DNA from: Candidatus Peregrinibacteria bacterium HGW-Peregrinibacteria-1
GTDB taxonomy: Bacteria > Patescibacteriota > Gracilibacteria > UBA1369 > LOWO2-01-FULL-3
NCBI GenBank assembly: GCA_002839505.1
Contig: PGYE01000001.1
Location: 585,995-649,994 of the forward strand
Direction of reading: 5' to 3'
Length of the DNA stretch: 64,000 nucleotides
Both the position numbers and the translations under genes were made by a program. The first letter of the stretch is position 1, and the number at the start of each line of letters is the position of its first letter. The notes beneath the pieces were generated by a model. The model did not search any database. It was given only the letters and a program-made list of their open reading frames with translations, and was not told the DNA's origin. Shown in pieces: positions 49,225 to 59,547 of the stretch.

Positions 49225-51694
49225 CGCCCACCCTTCTCAATATTTCTCTCTCCACAAACTCACGATCCTTACCATACTTCAATCGTGACAGCTGAATATA
49301 AGCTTCCGCCGCCTCCTTATCACCTTTATCCAGATATGGATTAAGCGGCGTGATACTAAAAGGCCGGCTTGGTTGTGTATCAATTGACAGCTTCATAACC
49401 GCCTTGTACTTATCAATGTTAATCAAATCTTGATCACTGAAAACCGGAGCCATTTCCCTAGCCATATCTTCAGCATCTTGCGCACCGATTTTATATGACA
49501 TCATAGTTCCCACATTACCAAACACCGCATCTTTTAAGTTTACACCGCCCTTCTTTCCCTCTCCATCGATCTGCGCCAGGTACTGATGGGCAACATTTAA
49601 TCCCAGACGATATTTTCTCGCCTCTGACAAAATGACCTCAATACTGTCGGTAACATAGTTTTGGAACTCATCTATATAAAGGAAGAAATCTTGACGATCC
49701 TCCTTCGCAACCTTCTGCCTCTTCAATGCCGCCATCTGAATCTTTTGGACGATTATCAGACCCAAAAGCTTGGAGTTAATTTCCCCGACATCACCCTTGG
49801 AAAGATTCATCAAAAGGATCTTTTTATTATTCATAACCTCAGCGAAATCAAATGCTGACTTCGCCTGACCAATAATATTCCTCATCATCGTATTAGTCAC
49901 AAACTGACCAAACTTAGCGGCAAAATAGGGGATCATCTCCTGCTTTTCTCGTGCCCCCGTCTTTGCCATCTGATTATCCCAGAATGATGCCACAATCGGA
50001 TTAGTAACATGCTTTCTCTTCAGCATTGCAAACTCATCATCCGTAAAGAGCCGCACTATATCGGTTAACGCCCCGCCCTCCGGATCAGACATCAAAGTCA
50101 AACAACCATTTCTGAAATAATCCTGAATACGAGGACCAAATATTTCCTCATCAAACAACTTAATCATAATATTCATCGCATCCAAAGCCACCAACTCCTT
50201 CTCCTCCCAAGTACCCCCCTCCAGCAAATTCAACCCTAAAGGACGATCCATATCAGCCGGATTAAAGTACACCACATCATCAGCTCTCTCTCTCGGGATA
50301 AACGGCAAAATATCTTCAATCAACGAACCATGCGGATCAATAACACATAGACCATCACCATTTTTTAAATCCTGCCTGATCATCACCTGCAAAATCGAAG
50401 ATTTTCCGGTACCAGTCTGTCCAATAACATAAAAATGTCGAAAACGATCCTCTCTTTTTATTCTGATCTCCGTCTCCTGACCACGATATAAGTTGTGTCC
50501 GAGCAAAATACCATCCTTCGGAATATTTTTTGGTGGCGGAGATGTCTTATAGTTTTGCCACGCAATCGACGGATATTTGTTAAACCGTATATTAGGAACA
50601 TGGAAAATGCTCGCTAGCTCCTCAGACGACAGAAGCATTGGCTTATGCTTCATAAATCTTCGCGAACCAGAATTGAAATTTCTAAAAATAAAATTCTTCA
50701 CCAAGTTCCTCGTATTATCCCAATTTGTGTAATCCAGGCTATTCCCATTAGAGAGACCATATTGAGCAAATGCACTCTTCATGGCGTTCAGATTCGTCAT
50801 CGCCGCCGGCCTATCATTGGCAACCGACACCAATCTCATCACCACATCAAACCCAACCTTGGAATTTTTAGTCTCTATCGCCTTAACCTCCTCATCCGTA
50901 AGTGGCGTTGTTTTTTCCGGAGCACTTGCCGAATCGCTACTAACTGACTCTCCCTTCACCATTAACTCAAAAAATTTCCCCAACCAGCTGATCGGGTTAT
51001 ACCAAGACATTCCACTACTTTTCTTGTTCTGAAATATACGATTCGCCTCCTTTCTTCCCTTTTCTTGCCAACCATTCTCTCTCGGACGCACCATTAGCTG
51101 AATAGCGGCCCTCTCGTCTCCATCCACCTTAGACAACGAGTTCACAATCGTATTAATAGGATCGGCAGTCATCTGCTCATAAGTCTTAATTGGCAACCAG
51201 TTTTCCTTTTTCATTACAATGTGAGTGGCAACCACCTTTGAATTCGGCTTAAAGAGATTATAATCCACCATCTCCTCTATATGGACATCAGGATAAAACC
51301 CTGTTAACTGCTTTTCCACCAAAGCCACCAACTGTCGCGGGCAAACTATCAAAAAATGTACCTGCCCATCCAAAACAACATATTCAAACGACAAAAAGTC
51401 CTGACCGACAAAATGTCTCGAAAATTCACGATTATAAATACTGTGCAACGACTCAAAAAACTGCTTCATTACACCGCAAGCAGCCTCTTTAAACCCCCTG
51501 TTATCATATTGTTCCCCATCCGTTTCCCGATCCTCCTTCGATTCTTTCTTAGGCACCCTTACATCCAAAAACACCATGCTCATGGCACGACTAGCGTTTG
51601 CCTGACCCCTCAAGTATTTCAGCAACCTCTTGACTGCAAAAAATGCAACCAAACCGACACCAATAGCAATCAACAGTTTTTCCATAGCGACCAA
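49217..51694 (-). CDS. T4SS-type DNA-coupling / VirB4-TraD-like P-loop ATPase
   Basis: N-terminal TM, FYVIGQTGTGKSSILQVMIRQDLKNGDGLCVIDPHGSLIEDILPFIP, FFLYIDEFQNYVTDSIEVILSEARKYRLGLNVAHQYLAQI. The track start is TTG; ATG at 51685 is likelier. Confidence 0.87.
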   Translation of the reverse strand: MVAMEKLLIAIGVGLVAFFAVKRLLKYLRGQANASRAMSMVFLDVRVPKKESKEDRETDGEQYDNRGFKEAACGVMKQFFESLHSIYNREFSRHFVGQDFLSFEYVVLDGQVHFLIVCPRQLVALVEKQLTGFYPDVHIEEMVDYNLFKPNSKVVATHIVMKKENWLPIKTYEQMTADPINTIVNSLSKVDGDERAAIQLMVRPRENGWQEKGRKEANRIFQNKKSSGMSWYNPISWLGKFFELMVKGESVSSDSASAPEKTTPLTDEEVKAIETKNSKVGFDVVMRLVSVANDRPAAMTNLNAMKSAFAQYGLSNGNSLDYTNWDNTRNLVKNFIFRNFNSGSRRFMKHKPMLLSSEELASIFHVPNIRFNKYPSIAWQNYKTSPPPKNIPKDGILLGHNLYRGQETEIRIKREDRFRHFYVIGQTGTGKSSILQVMIRQDLKNGDGLCVIDPHGSLIEDILPFIPRERADDVVYFNPADMDRPLGLNLLEGGTWEEKELVALDAMNIMIKLFDEEIFGPRIQDYFRNGCLTLMSDPEGGALTDIVRLFTDDEFAMLKRKHVTNPIVASFWDNQMAKTGAREKQEMIPYFAAKFGQFVTNTMMRNIIGQAKSAFDFAEVMNNKKILLMNLSKGDVGEINSKLLGLIIVQKIQMAALKRQKVAKEDRQDFFLYIDEFQNYVTDSIEVILSEARKYRLGLNVAHQYLAQIDGEGKKGGVNLKDAVFGNVGTMMSYKIGAQDAEDMAREMAPVFSDQDLINIDKYKAVMKLSIDTQPSRPFSITPLNPYLDKGDKEAAEAYIQLSRLKYGKDREFVEREILRRVGAI

Positions 51695-51749
51695 AGAAAG
51701 TTATTTCCTGTTATTATACCACAAAACGCGCCCTAAAACCTAAACTAGG

Positions 51750-53513
51750 TTATTCCGCAACATCAACTTTAATATGAAGCTCTGCCACCTGTGAGTCCGG
51801 CATCTGAGATGGAGCCCCCAACATCAAGTCCTTTGCCTTCTGATCCTTAGGGAAAGCAATCACCTCTCTAATATTAGGTTCCCCCGCAAACAGCATCACC
51901 AGTCTATCCAGACCCCAAGCAATTCCACCATGAGGAGGAGCACCATATTTGAAAGCCTTCAATATATGCCCAAATCTCTTTTCCGCATCTTCATCAGTGA
52001 TTCCCAACAGATCAAAAATTTTCTTTTGCATAACCGAATCATGTATTCTGATCGAACCACCGCCAATTTCACTTCCATTAAGCACAACATCATACGCCCT
52101 AGCCAGACACTTCATTGGATCCTTCTCCAGGTCTTCAAGCGATAGGGGAGAGGTGAACGGATGATGAACCGCTCCAACTTCACCAGTCTCAGGATCCTGC
52201 TCAAACATCGGAAACTTATCAACCCAACAGAATGCAAACAAATTAGCATCCATAAGATCTAATCTCCTGGCAACCTCCAAACGCACTTGCCCCAAAGATT
52301 CACAAGCAATCTCAAAACGATCCGCTGAGAAGAAAACAATATCTCCAACTTCAACTTCCAAATGCTTTAGCAAAGCCTTTTGTACATCATCAGATAAAAA
52401 CTTCAAAATAGGGGATCGAGGACCATCTTGGTCCATAATAATATATGCCAAACCCTTAGCCTTATAAATTTTTGCCACCTCAGTCAGCTCATCGATATCC
52501 TTTCTCGTAAAACTTGCGCCACCAGGAACCCTCATCGCCTTCACCACCCCTCCAGCATTCAATGCCCCAGTAAACACCCCAAACTCCGAATGCTTCACAA
52601 TATCTCCAACATCAGACAGCTCCAAACCAAAACGCAAATCCGGCTTATCACTACCATATTTGTTCATAGCATCATGATATGACAACACCGGGAACGGCTT
52701 GTTCATAATTTTTTTATCACTCGCAAACTTTTCAGTCAGTCCGATAAGAGCCTCTTCATTAAACTTCATCACATCAACCTCATCCACAAAAGACATCTCT
52801 ATATCAAGCTGCGTAAACTCCGGCTGACGATCACCTCTCTGGTCCTCATCACGAAAACATCTGGCAATCTGAAAATAACGATCCATCCCCGCCACCATTA
52901 GCATCTGCTTCAGTTGCTGTGGCGACTGAGGCAAAACATAAAAACTACCGGCATGCAATCTCGAAGGCACCAAGTACTCTCTACTTCCCTCCGGCGTACC
53001 CTTCACCAAAATAGGCGTCTCAATTTCCAAAAACCCATTATCGGAAAAATAATCTCTCAAATGCTTAATAATCTTATGCCTCAAAATGATATTGTTCTTC
53101 ATTCTCTCGCGCCTCAAATCCAGATATCTATGACTCAAACGAACTTCCTCGCCCACCGGCTTATCTTGATCTATCTCAAAAGGCGGAGTCAGCGATTCAT
53201 TCAAAATATCAACCGCTGTCACGAGTACCTCAATATCACCTGTCTCCATACTATCGTTGGAGTTTCCCTCAGGCCGCTTTCTCACAAACCCCGTCACCTT
53301 AATAACATATTCACTACGAACACTATCCAACTTGGCATGAGCATCTGGGTAATTGTCCGGATCTGAAACCACCTGCGTCACACCATAGCGATCACGAAGA
53401 TCTATGAATATCACACTCCCATGATCCCTTCGCCGATTAACCCATCCCGACAAAACTACCTCGCTCCCCTCATGTGCCCCCCTTAAATCATTACAGGTGT
53501 GTGATCTATACAT
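51750..53513 (-). CDS. aspS: Aspartyl-tRNA synthetase
   Basis: VVLSGWVNRRRDHGSVIFIDLRDRYGVTQVV; QLKQMLMVAGMDRYFQIARCFRDEDQRGDRQPEFTQLDIEMSF. Confidence 0.96.
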   Translation of the reverse strand: MYRSHTCNDLRGAHEGSEVVLSGWVNRRRDHGSVIFIDLRDRYGVTQVVSDPDNYPDAHAKLDSVRSEYVIKVTGFVRKRPEGNSNDSMETGDIEVLVTAVDILNESLTPPFEIDQDKPVGEEVRLSHRYLDLRRERMKNNIILRHKIIKHLRDYFSDNGFLEIETPILVKGTPEGSREYLVPSRLHAGSFYVLPQSPQQLKQMLMVAGMDRYFQIARCFRDEDQRGDRQPEFTQLDIEMSFVDEVDVMKFNEEALIGLTEKFASDKKIMNKPFPVLSYHDAMNKYGSDKPDLRFGLELSDVGDIVKHSEFGVFTGALNAGGVVKAMRVPGGASFTRKDIDELTEVAKIYKAKGLAYIIMDQDGPRSPILKFLSDDVQKALLKHLEVEVGDIVFFSADRFEIACESLGQVRLEVARRLDLMDANLFAFCWVDKFPMFEQDPETGEVGAVHHPFTSPLSLEDLEKDPMKCLARAYDVVLNGSEIGGGSIRIHDSVMQKKIFDLLGITDEDAEKRFGHILKAFKYGAPPHGGIAWGLDRLVMLFAGEPNIREVIAFPKDQKAKDLMLGAPSQMPDSQVAELHIKVDVAE

Positions 53514-53552
53514 ATAGTTTAAATTGAATTAACAAGTATAATAATTTCCTTA

Positions 53553-56500
53553 TCAGCTCACAATTTTTTGCGCCTCGATCATCACCGACTCATCATCGAC
53601 AATACCAAGTGGCAAACGAATTTTTTTGTTAGCTGAAGACATCATCAATTCTACTGGTCTGTCACCTTTATTTTCAACCAAAAATTCTTTTAATCTTTGC
53701 ATTTTATCCGGAGTCACCCCCACCGGCACATTAATCTCAAACACCTCACTATCCGACTCCTTGCTGGCAGGATCCTCCTTCGCATCAGGATCACCCAGGA
53801 TATCATTAAGGTCCCTCACCACCAAAGCCCCCTTATCTTTGTCATCAAACAAACCCTCACTCTTCGCATTCTGAACCAGCGAACTCACCGACAGTACCTT
53901 TATCGACTCCACCATCAGTTGATACTGACCATTTCTGTAATCCAACTTACCAGAAACCGCTACGCCCTTATCCTCTACGAGATCGGCCCCAAACTTCGAA
54001 TACTCTCTTGGAAACAACACAACCCCCACCTTACCCGTAGTGTCTTCCACCACAAATGACGCCATGTGCAAACCTCTTTTGGTCGTAATTCTTCGTAACT
54101 CCGTCACAAGCCCCGTAACCTTAATGGATTTACCGATCTGAGCCTTTGAAATATTCCCAATCAGCTTCCCCCTTTTCACCAGATAACCGGTCAGCCCTTT
54201 CAAAGGATGCCCCGAGATGTACATACCCAAAACTTCCTTCTCCCACTTCAAACACTGCATCTCAGTTGACCTAGGTATGTCTCCCAATTTCAACGAAACC
54301 GATGAAGTCCCATCCTCAATATCCAACATGCCAAAAATATCAGTCTGCCCTTTATCAGCTTGTTCCTGTGTATTTTTCGCAAAACTACTTATCTCCCCAT
54401 AGCTCTCACTGATTTGATTACGATCCCCAAATTCATCGAGTGCCCCCGAGTACGCCAACGACTGTATAACTTTTTTATTCAACACTTTAAGTGGAACCCT
54501 CTTCGCAAAATCATCCAAGGACTTGAAAGGACCGTTAAGATTTCTCTCATTAACAATCTCTCCAACAGGACCATCACCAACTCCTTTAATTGAAGTCAGG
54601 CCAAACCTAATTACTTTATCTCCAACCATCGCAAAGTGCCCCTCAGACTCATTTACCGAAGGTGGCAAAACATCAATGCCCATCTCCGAACACTCCTTCA
54701 TATCCAACACAATTCTATCGGTATTCCCCGAATCACTATACAAAAGAGCAGTCATAAACTCAGTAGGATAACGAGCCTTCAAATAAGCTGTCTGATAAGC
54801 AATTAAACCATAACACACCGCATGAGCCCTATTAAAACCATATCCCGCAAAAGGCTCTACCACCTTTTCAAAAACCTCACTGGCAAACTTTTTATCATGC
54901 CCCTTACCGATGGCGCCCTGCACAAATTTCTCCTTTTGCTCCACCAACAACGCTGGGATTTTTTTGCCCACCGCTTTTCTCAATAAATCGGCCTCCCCCA
55001 AAGAAAAACCGGCAAAATCACGAGCCAATTGTAATATTTGCTCTTGATACACCGCCACACCATATGTTCCCGCCAAGATCTCCTTAAAGGAATCATCTAA
55101 ATACTCAACCCCCTCCGGATTGTGCTTCCCTTTTATGTATGTTGGAATCCATTCCATCGGCCCGGGACGATATAGCGCTCCCATCGCAACAATGTCCTCA
55201 AATTCTGTTGGTTTAAGCTCCTTTAGATACCTTTTCATTCCTGCCGATTCCAGCTGAAAAACACCAATCGTTTCTCCCCTCTGAAGTAACTCAAAGGTCT
55301 CAGTATCATCAAGCGGTAAATTCTCCAGAGCAATCTTTTCTCCGGTATTCTTCTCTACAAGCTCCAGCGTTTTTTCAATGATCGTCAAATTACGCAATCC
55401 CAAGAAATCCATTTTAAGTAAACCCAGCGACTCCAGCGGTCCCGCTGAATATTGCGTCACTATTTCACCGTCACCACTTGCCGAAAACTGCATTGCCGTA
55501 TACTCGGTAAGCGGCTTTTCTGAAATAACAACCGCACAAGCGTGTGTCCCGACCTGACGGACAGTTCCCTCAAGCTTCCTGGCATAGTCCAATAATTTTT
55601 TTGCTCTCTCATTGCCATCATATATTTTTTTCAACTCTCGATCTTCGACAACAGACTTATTCAAAGGCGCATATTTACCTAAAACGGCCGGCGGCACAGC
55701 CTTTGCCAGCTCATCCACCTCCGCATAAGGATAACCCAAAGCCCTACCTACATCTCTAATTGCCGCCTTCGGCGCCATTGTCCCAAAAGTAATTATTTGC
55801 GACACCTTATCGCGACCATATTTATTAATCACATATTTAAGTACCTCATCACGACGGTGATCGGCAAAATCGATATCAATATCCGGCATACTCACTCTCT
55901 CCGGATTCAAAAACCGCTCGAAAAAAAGGCCGCGATATATCGGATCGACATCGGTAATCCCCAACGACCAAGCAATAATTGCCCCCGCCGCCGAACCACG
56001 CCCTGGTCCCACCGCAATTCCTTGATCCTTAGCAAACCTTACAAAGTCCGCCACAATCAAAAAATAGGTATCAAACCCCATCTTATTAACAAGATCCAAC
56101 TCATAATTCAGCCTATCCCAGTACTTTTGCTCGATCGTCTCACCCTTAAACCGCCTCTTAAGTCCTTCCTCGCACAATTGCCTCAAATATTCCTTTGCAC
56201 TCTTCCCCTTTGGGGTATCAAATGAGGGAATCAGATTAGTCCCAAAATCGAAATTGACATCACACATCTCAGCCACCAACAAAGTGTTATCCACCGCCTC
56301 CGGAGTATCAATAAACGACTTTCTAATAGCACCAATATCTCGTATCGAAAAATCTCCTCCATATCTCATCCTATTCTCATCGGTAACATTTGTCTGAGTC
56401 TGAATACAGAGCAAAATATCATGAACCTCTCGATCCTCAGGCCTTGGATAATGTGAATCATTAGTCCCAACCAACCGCAAATCATATTTTTTCGCCAACT

Positions 56501-57074
56501 CTTTAAGCCGCTCATTCACCAAAACCTGTTCCTCAAGCAAAGGGTGATCCTGAATCTCCAAAAAATAATTCTCCTTACCAAATATTTCTAAATACATCTT
56601 GATAACCGCATCCACCTCCTCTTCATCCCCCGACAAAATTGCCTGCGGTAGGTGAGCCGCAAGACACCCACTCAATACCACTAGACCCTCTGAATGTTTT
56701 TTCAGCAAGTCATAATCTACACGCGGCTTATAATAAAACCCCTCCAATTGAGACCTCGTAACCATCTCCAACAAATTTCGATAACCGATATTATTCTTCG
56801 CTAAAGTCGTCAAATGGTAAGACTTCCTATCAAGAGCAACATCCTTGTCAAACCTTGTACGCCGCGCCACATAGAGCTCACAGCCCATAATTGGCTTCAC
56901 CCCATGCTTCTTCCCCGCATTATAAAACTCAACAAGCCCATAGGTCACCCCGTGATCGGTAAGAGCCGCCGCCGGATAACCCAACTCCTTGGACCTCAAA
57001 ATCATTGCCTCCGGACTCCCAAACCCATCCAAAAGGCTATAGTGGGAATGCGCATGTAGATTTACGAAACACAT
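53553..57074 (-). CDS. dnaE: DNA polymerase III alpha subunit
   Basis: PHP motif FVNLHAHSHYSLLDG; GPGRGSAAGAIIAWSLGITDVDP; PDIDIDFADHRRDEVLKYV. Confidence 0.97.
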   Translation of the reverse strand: MCFVNLHAHSHYSLLDGFGSPEAMILRSKELGYPAAALTDHGVTYGLVEFYNAGKKHGVKPIMGCELYVARRTRFDKDVALDRKSYHLTTLAKNNIGYRNLLEMVTRSQLEGFYYKPRVDYDLLKKHSEGLVVLSGCLAAHLPQAILSGDEEEVDAVIKMYLEIFGKENYFLEIQDHPLLEEQVLVNERLKELAKKYDLRLVGTNDSHYPRPEDREVHDILLCIQTQTNVTDENRMRYGGDFSIRDIGAIRKSFIDTPEAVDNTLLVAEMCDVNFDFGTNLIPSFDTPKGKSAKEYLRQLCEEGLKRRFKGETIEQKYWDRLNYELDLVNKMGFDTYFLIVADFVRFAKDQGIAVGPGRGSAAGAIIAWSLGITDVDPIYRGLFFERFLNPERVSMPDIDIDFADHRRDEVLKYVINKYGRDKVSQIITFGTMAPKAAIRDVGRALGYPYAEVDELAKAVPPAVLGKYAPLNKSVVEDRELKKIYDGNERAKKLLDYARKLEGTVRQVGTHACAVVISEKPLTEYTAMQFSASGDGEIVTQYSAGPLESLGLLKMDFLGLRNLTIIEKTLELVEKNTGEKIALENLPLDDTETFELLQRGETIGVFQLESAGMKRYLKELKPTEFEDIVAMGALYRPGPMEWIPTYIKGKHNPEGVEYLDDSFKEILAGTYGVAVYQEQILQLARDFAGFSLGEADLLRKAVGKKIPALLVEQKEKFVQGAIGKGHDKKFASEVFEKVVEPFAGYGFNRAHAVCYGLIAYQTAYLKARYPTEFMTALLYSDSGNTDRIVLDMKECSEMGIDVLPPSVNESEGHFAMVGDKVIRFGLTSIKGVGDGPVGEIVNERNLNGPFKSLDDFAKRVPLKVLNKKVIQSLAYSGALDEFGDRNQISESYGEISSFAKNTQEQADKGQTDIFGMLDIEDGTSSVSLKLGDIPRSTEMQCLKWEKEVLGMYISGHPLKGLTGYLVKRGKLIGNISKAQIGKSIKVTGLVTELRRITTKRGLHMASFVVEDTTGKVGVVLFPREYSKFGADLVEDKGVAVSGKLDYRNGQYQLMVESIKVLSVSSLVQNAKSEGLFDDKDKGALVVRDLNDILGDPDAKEDPASKESDSEVFEINVPVGVTPDKMQRLKEFLVENKGDRPVELMMSSANKKIRLPLGIVDDESVMIEAQKIVS

Positions 57075-57077
57075 AAT

Positions 57078-57404
57078 TTATTTTGCCAACAAATGCATAT
57101 GAACATGATAAACTTCCTGTCCGCCACCTTCTCCGACATTCACCTGAAGTCGATAACCATCAAGATCGATCAACTTAGCCACATTCCTCGCACACAACAT
57201 CATCGCCCCCATCAGCATATCATCATCATCAGACAAATCATCGATCGTCCTGATATGCTTTTTTGGAACGACCAGTAAATGGGTTTTTTCCTTAGGATTA
57301 ACATCTCTAAACACAATACAACTCTCATTCTCATAAACCACACTTGCCGGAATCTCCTTATCCACAATCTGACAAAAAATACATTTATCCATGCCTCTTA
57401 ACAT
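57078..57404 (-). CDS. HIT-family (histidine triad) protein
   Basis: CIFCQIVDKEIPASVVYENE...HLLVVPKKHI...QEVYHVHMHLLA. Likely start at MDKCIFCQIV (57392). Confidence 0.93.
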   Translation of the reverse strand: MLRGMDKCIFCQIVDKEIPASVVYENESCIVFRDVNPKEKTHLLVVPKKHIRTIDDLSDDDDMLMGAMMLCARNVAKLIDLDGYRLQVNVGEGGGQEVYHVHMHLLAK

Positions 57405-57407
57405 TAT

Positions 57408-57443
57408 AAAATAAAAGCCCAGTCACTCTACCGTTGACTGGGC
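57408..57443 (-). terminator. Rho-independent terminator downstream of the sigma4-like gene
   Basis: Minus strand GCCCAGTCA-ACGGTAGAG-TGACTGGGC-TTTTATTTT. Confidence 0.85.
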
Positions 57444-57495
57444 CTTGTGTCAAAAATGATATCCCTAAAATCTTCTTCAAGTTAACTATTCGCAA

Positions 57496-58566
57496 CTAAG
57501 CCTGCAAGCCACCTTCCAGCTTATAAACAGCTCTACCAACTCTGACAAAACATTCATTTTTCTGAAGATTAAGGGAAATTGTTCCCTTCTTCACCTTTCT
57601 CTGCTTCAAAACTCCCTCAATAATCTCGCGCTTAGTCATCTCACCATTTTTCTTCAGTAGCGCCTCTATCACCTCCGCCACCGTACCAGCCACATAACCT
57701 TGTTCCTTCAAGGCATACAACCCTCTTCCGACAAGCACAAACTGCTCATAACGAATAAGCTCATTATGTACCGCCTGCGTCGTCACCACCTTTGAATCAA
57801 AGCCACTATTAGTAATTCTATTCGCTATCTCCACAAAATGTAATGGCTCCTTGGAATTCTTCAAAACAATATAGGCCTTATCCCTAATGCTTTTAGGATT
57901 AATATGTCTCCAGCTAACCAAACCAACTCCCTCCTCAATAATCTTTACTCTTCTATCAACCTCCAAAGCATTCACAAACATCTCATCCCGGAAATTTTCC
58001 ACACGAACTGTCAACTCTTGCCTGATAAGATAAGCCAATTTGACATTTTTAATAACATCTCCCTTCTTCTTCAGTATCTTCACTCCATTGTTAATAATGG
58101 CATTTACTAGCTTACTATCAATATCCTTCTTCTTCCAAAAGGTGTAAAAATGACTACTTTTATCCGTTTTAACTAGCGCAGGATTGATATTTAAAGCCAA
58201 TCTCACAATGTTCCCATCAATATCATCTTCAGACTTAATTCGATTAAGGATTCCGCTAACCATCTTTTTGTCAGTCGCAATACCACCAAATTCATCTATC
58301 AACTCGTTCGCAATCCCATTTAAATCATTAATCTTAGACGCTGAAGCGGTACGCTTTAACTTATTAAGCGCAATTTTCTCAATCTGACGAATACGCTCCC
58401 TTGTAACCGAAAAACTTCTTCCAATGCTCTCCAATGTTCTCTTCGGTTTACTGTCGAGGCTAAAGCGCTGAATGATCACATCCTTCTCCTTACCCGTTAA
58501 AACCAAAAACATTTCCTCCAGTATCTCTGTCAGATCTATATCTTGTTTGCTTCCTAGTACAGCCAT
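57496..58566 (-). CDS. Sigma-70 region 4-like protein fused to HARE-HTH-type winged helices
   Basis: LTGKEKDVIIQRFSLDSKPKRTLESIGRSFSVTRERIRQIEKIALNKLKR (sigma4) plus tandem EVIEALLKKNGEMTKREIIEGVLKQRKVKKGTISLNLQKNECFVRVGRAVYKL-like wHTH. Confidence 0.82.
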   Translation of the reverse strand: MAVLGSKQDIDLTEILEEMFLVLTGKEKDVIIQRFSLDSKPKRTLESIGRSFSVTRERIRQIEKIALNKLKRTASASKINDLNGIANELIDEFGGIATDKKMVSGILNRIKSEDDIDGNIVRLALNINPALVKTDKSSHFYTFWKKKDIDSKLVNAIINNGVKILKKKGDVIKNVKLAYLIRQELTVRVENFRDEMFVNALEVDRRVKIIEEGVGLVSWRHINPKSIRDKAYIVLKNSKEPLHFVEIANRITNSGFDSKVVTTQAVHNELIRYEQFVLVGRGLYALKEQGYVAGTVAEVIEALLKKNGEMTKREIIEGVLKQRKVKKGTISLNLQKNECFVRVGRAVYKLEGGLQA

Positions 58567-58758
58567 ACTAAATTATAGGTTATTAATGATAGTTCATACA
58601 GTGGCAAGAAAAATATTTCTTTCACCAATGTTTGTCAAGCAAGAAACTTGCTTTCAACGCAACGATATTTCATAAATTACAAATATGCAATTCAGAAGGA
58701 GTGAACAATAACGCTAAAACGCCATTAAGTCAAATTCAAAAAAAACTCAAAAATATTA

Positions 58759-58786
58759 TTGCATTTTTACAACACCCCATTAAAAT
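58759..58786 (+). promoter_or_regulatory. Putative promoter of tRNA-Leu (TTGCAT-N16-TAAAAT)
   Basis: Position 20 nt upstream of the tRNA. Confidence 0.45.
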
Positions 58787-58805
58787 AGCCAAGCAAAAAA
58801 CAAAT

Positions 58806-58890
58806 GGGCGAGTGGTGAAATTGGTATACACGCTAGTCTTAGGAACTAGTGGCGCAAGTCGTGAGGGTTCAAGTCCCTCCTCGCCCACCA
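58806..58890 (+). tRNA. tRNA-Leu (anticodon TAG), CCA encoded
   Basis: GGGCGAG/CTCGCCC acceptor, CTAGT-CTTAGGA-ACTAG anticodon arm, variable arm, GGTTCAAGTCC, ACCA. Confidence 0.96.
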
Positions 58891-58898
58891 TACAAAGC

Positions 58899-58927
58899 AA
58901 AAGAGACCCTTGACAGGTCTTTTTTTG
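58899..58927 (+). terminator. Terminator after tRNA-Leu
   Basis: AAAGAGACC-CTTGACA-GGTCTTTTTTT. Confidence 0.75.
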
Positions 58928-58933
58928 CAAAGT

Positions 58934-59479
58934 TTAATTCTGCTTCTTAATGGAACAAGCGCCGCCTGGACACGCCGGCCTAAATTCCGCGCTCTTCAGC
59001 CATCCCTTGCGAAGCATAAATCCGTATATTTTAGACCCTACGCAAATACCACAAGCTGATTCCAACCACATGAAAAGCAAACAAGTTAAACAAATAATAA
59101 AGGGAGCTATACCCCTTATTCCAAATGATATTACGACTATCATCGCTGAAGCCATCAACAAACCCAAACCCCACGCAAATCGTTTTTGAATCGCACCTAC
59201 ATACTCTGGTCGCTGCTTTCTCACCAAAAATCTTCCTAGAATCCCAAATAAGCTCCAAGAAGGCTGAAAAACAGTTTTTAGAAAAAATTCTAACCAGAAA
59301 ATCGACACCACCCACCACACGACAGTAAAGTCTTTGGTCAAAAAGACATACCAAAAAGTGCTCAACCCCACCATAAACATAAGTCCTGCCGTCGCCCTTA
59401 TGGCGCGCTCATTCAGGACTGGATAGGGGGCCGGCTCACCGTTAATTTTGAGATCTGGAATGCATTTACCGTAGCTCAT
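58934..59479 (-). CDS. DUF4395-like membrane protein
   Basis: PVLNERAIRATAGLMFMVGL, several TM segments, CGICVGSKIY, ACPGGAC. Confidence 0.72.
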   Translation of the reverse strand: MSYGKCIPDLKINGEPAPYPVLNERAIRATAGLMFMVGLSTFWYVFLTKDFTVVWWVVSIFWLEFFLKTVFQPSWSLFGILGRFLVRKQRPEYVGAIQKRFAWGLGLLMASAMIVVISFGIRGIAPFIICLTCLLFMWLESACGICVGSKIYGFMLRKGWLKSAEFRPACPGGACSIKKQN

Positions 59480-59547
59480 ACAATTTAGAATTAAAAACTT
59501 TTAAAAAAACACAACCTAATTTACAATAATCTCAAAAATAAAACCAC

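Noticed and set aside
58736-58930. 64-aa minus ORF 'GEEGLEPSRLAPLVPKTSVYTNFTTRP' and overlapping + ORF 58632..58913.
   Set aside because: Both lie on tRNA-Leu; this is a well-known type of spurious ORF antisense to tRNA genes.
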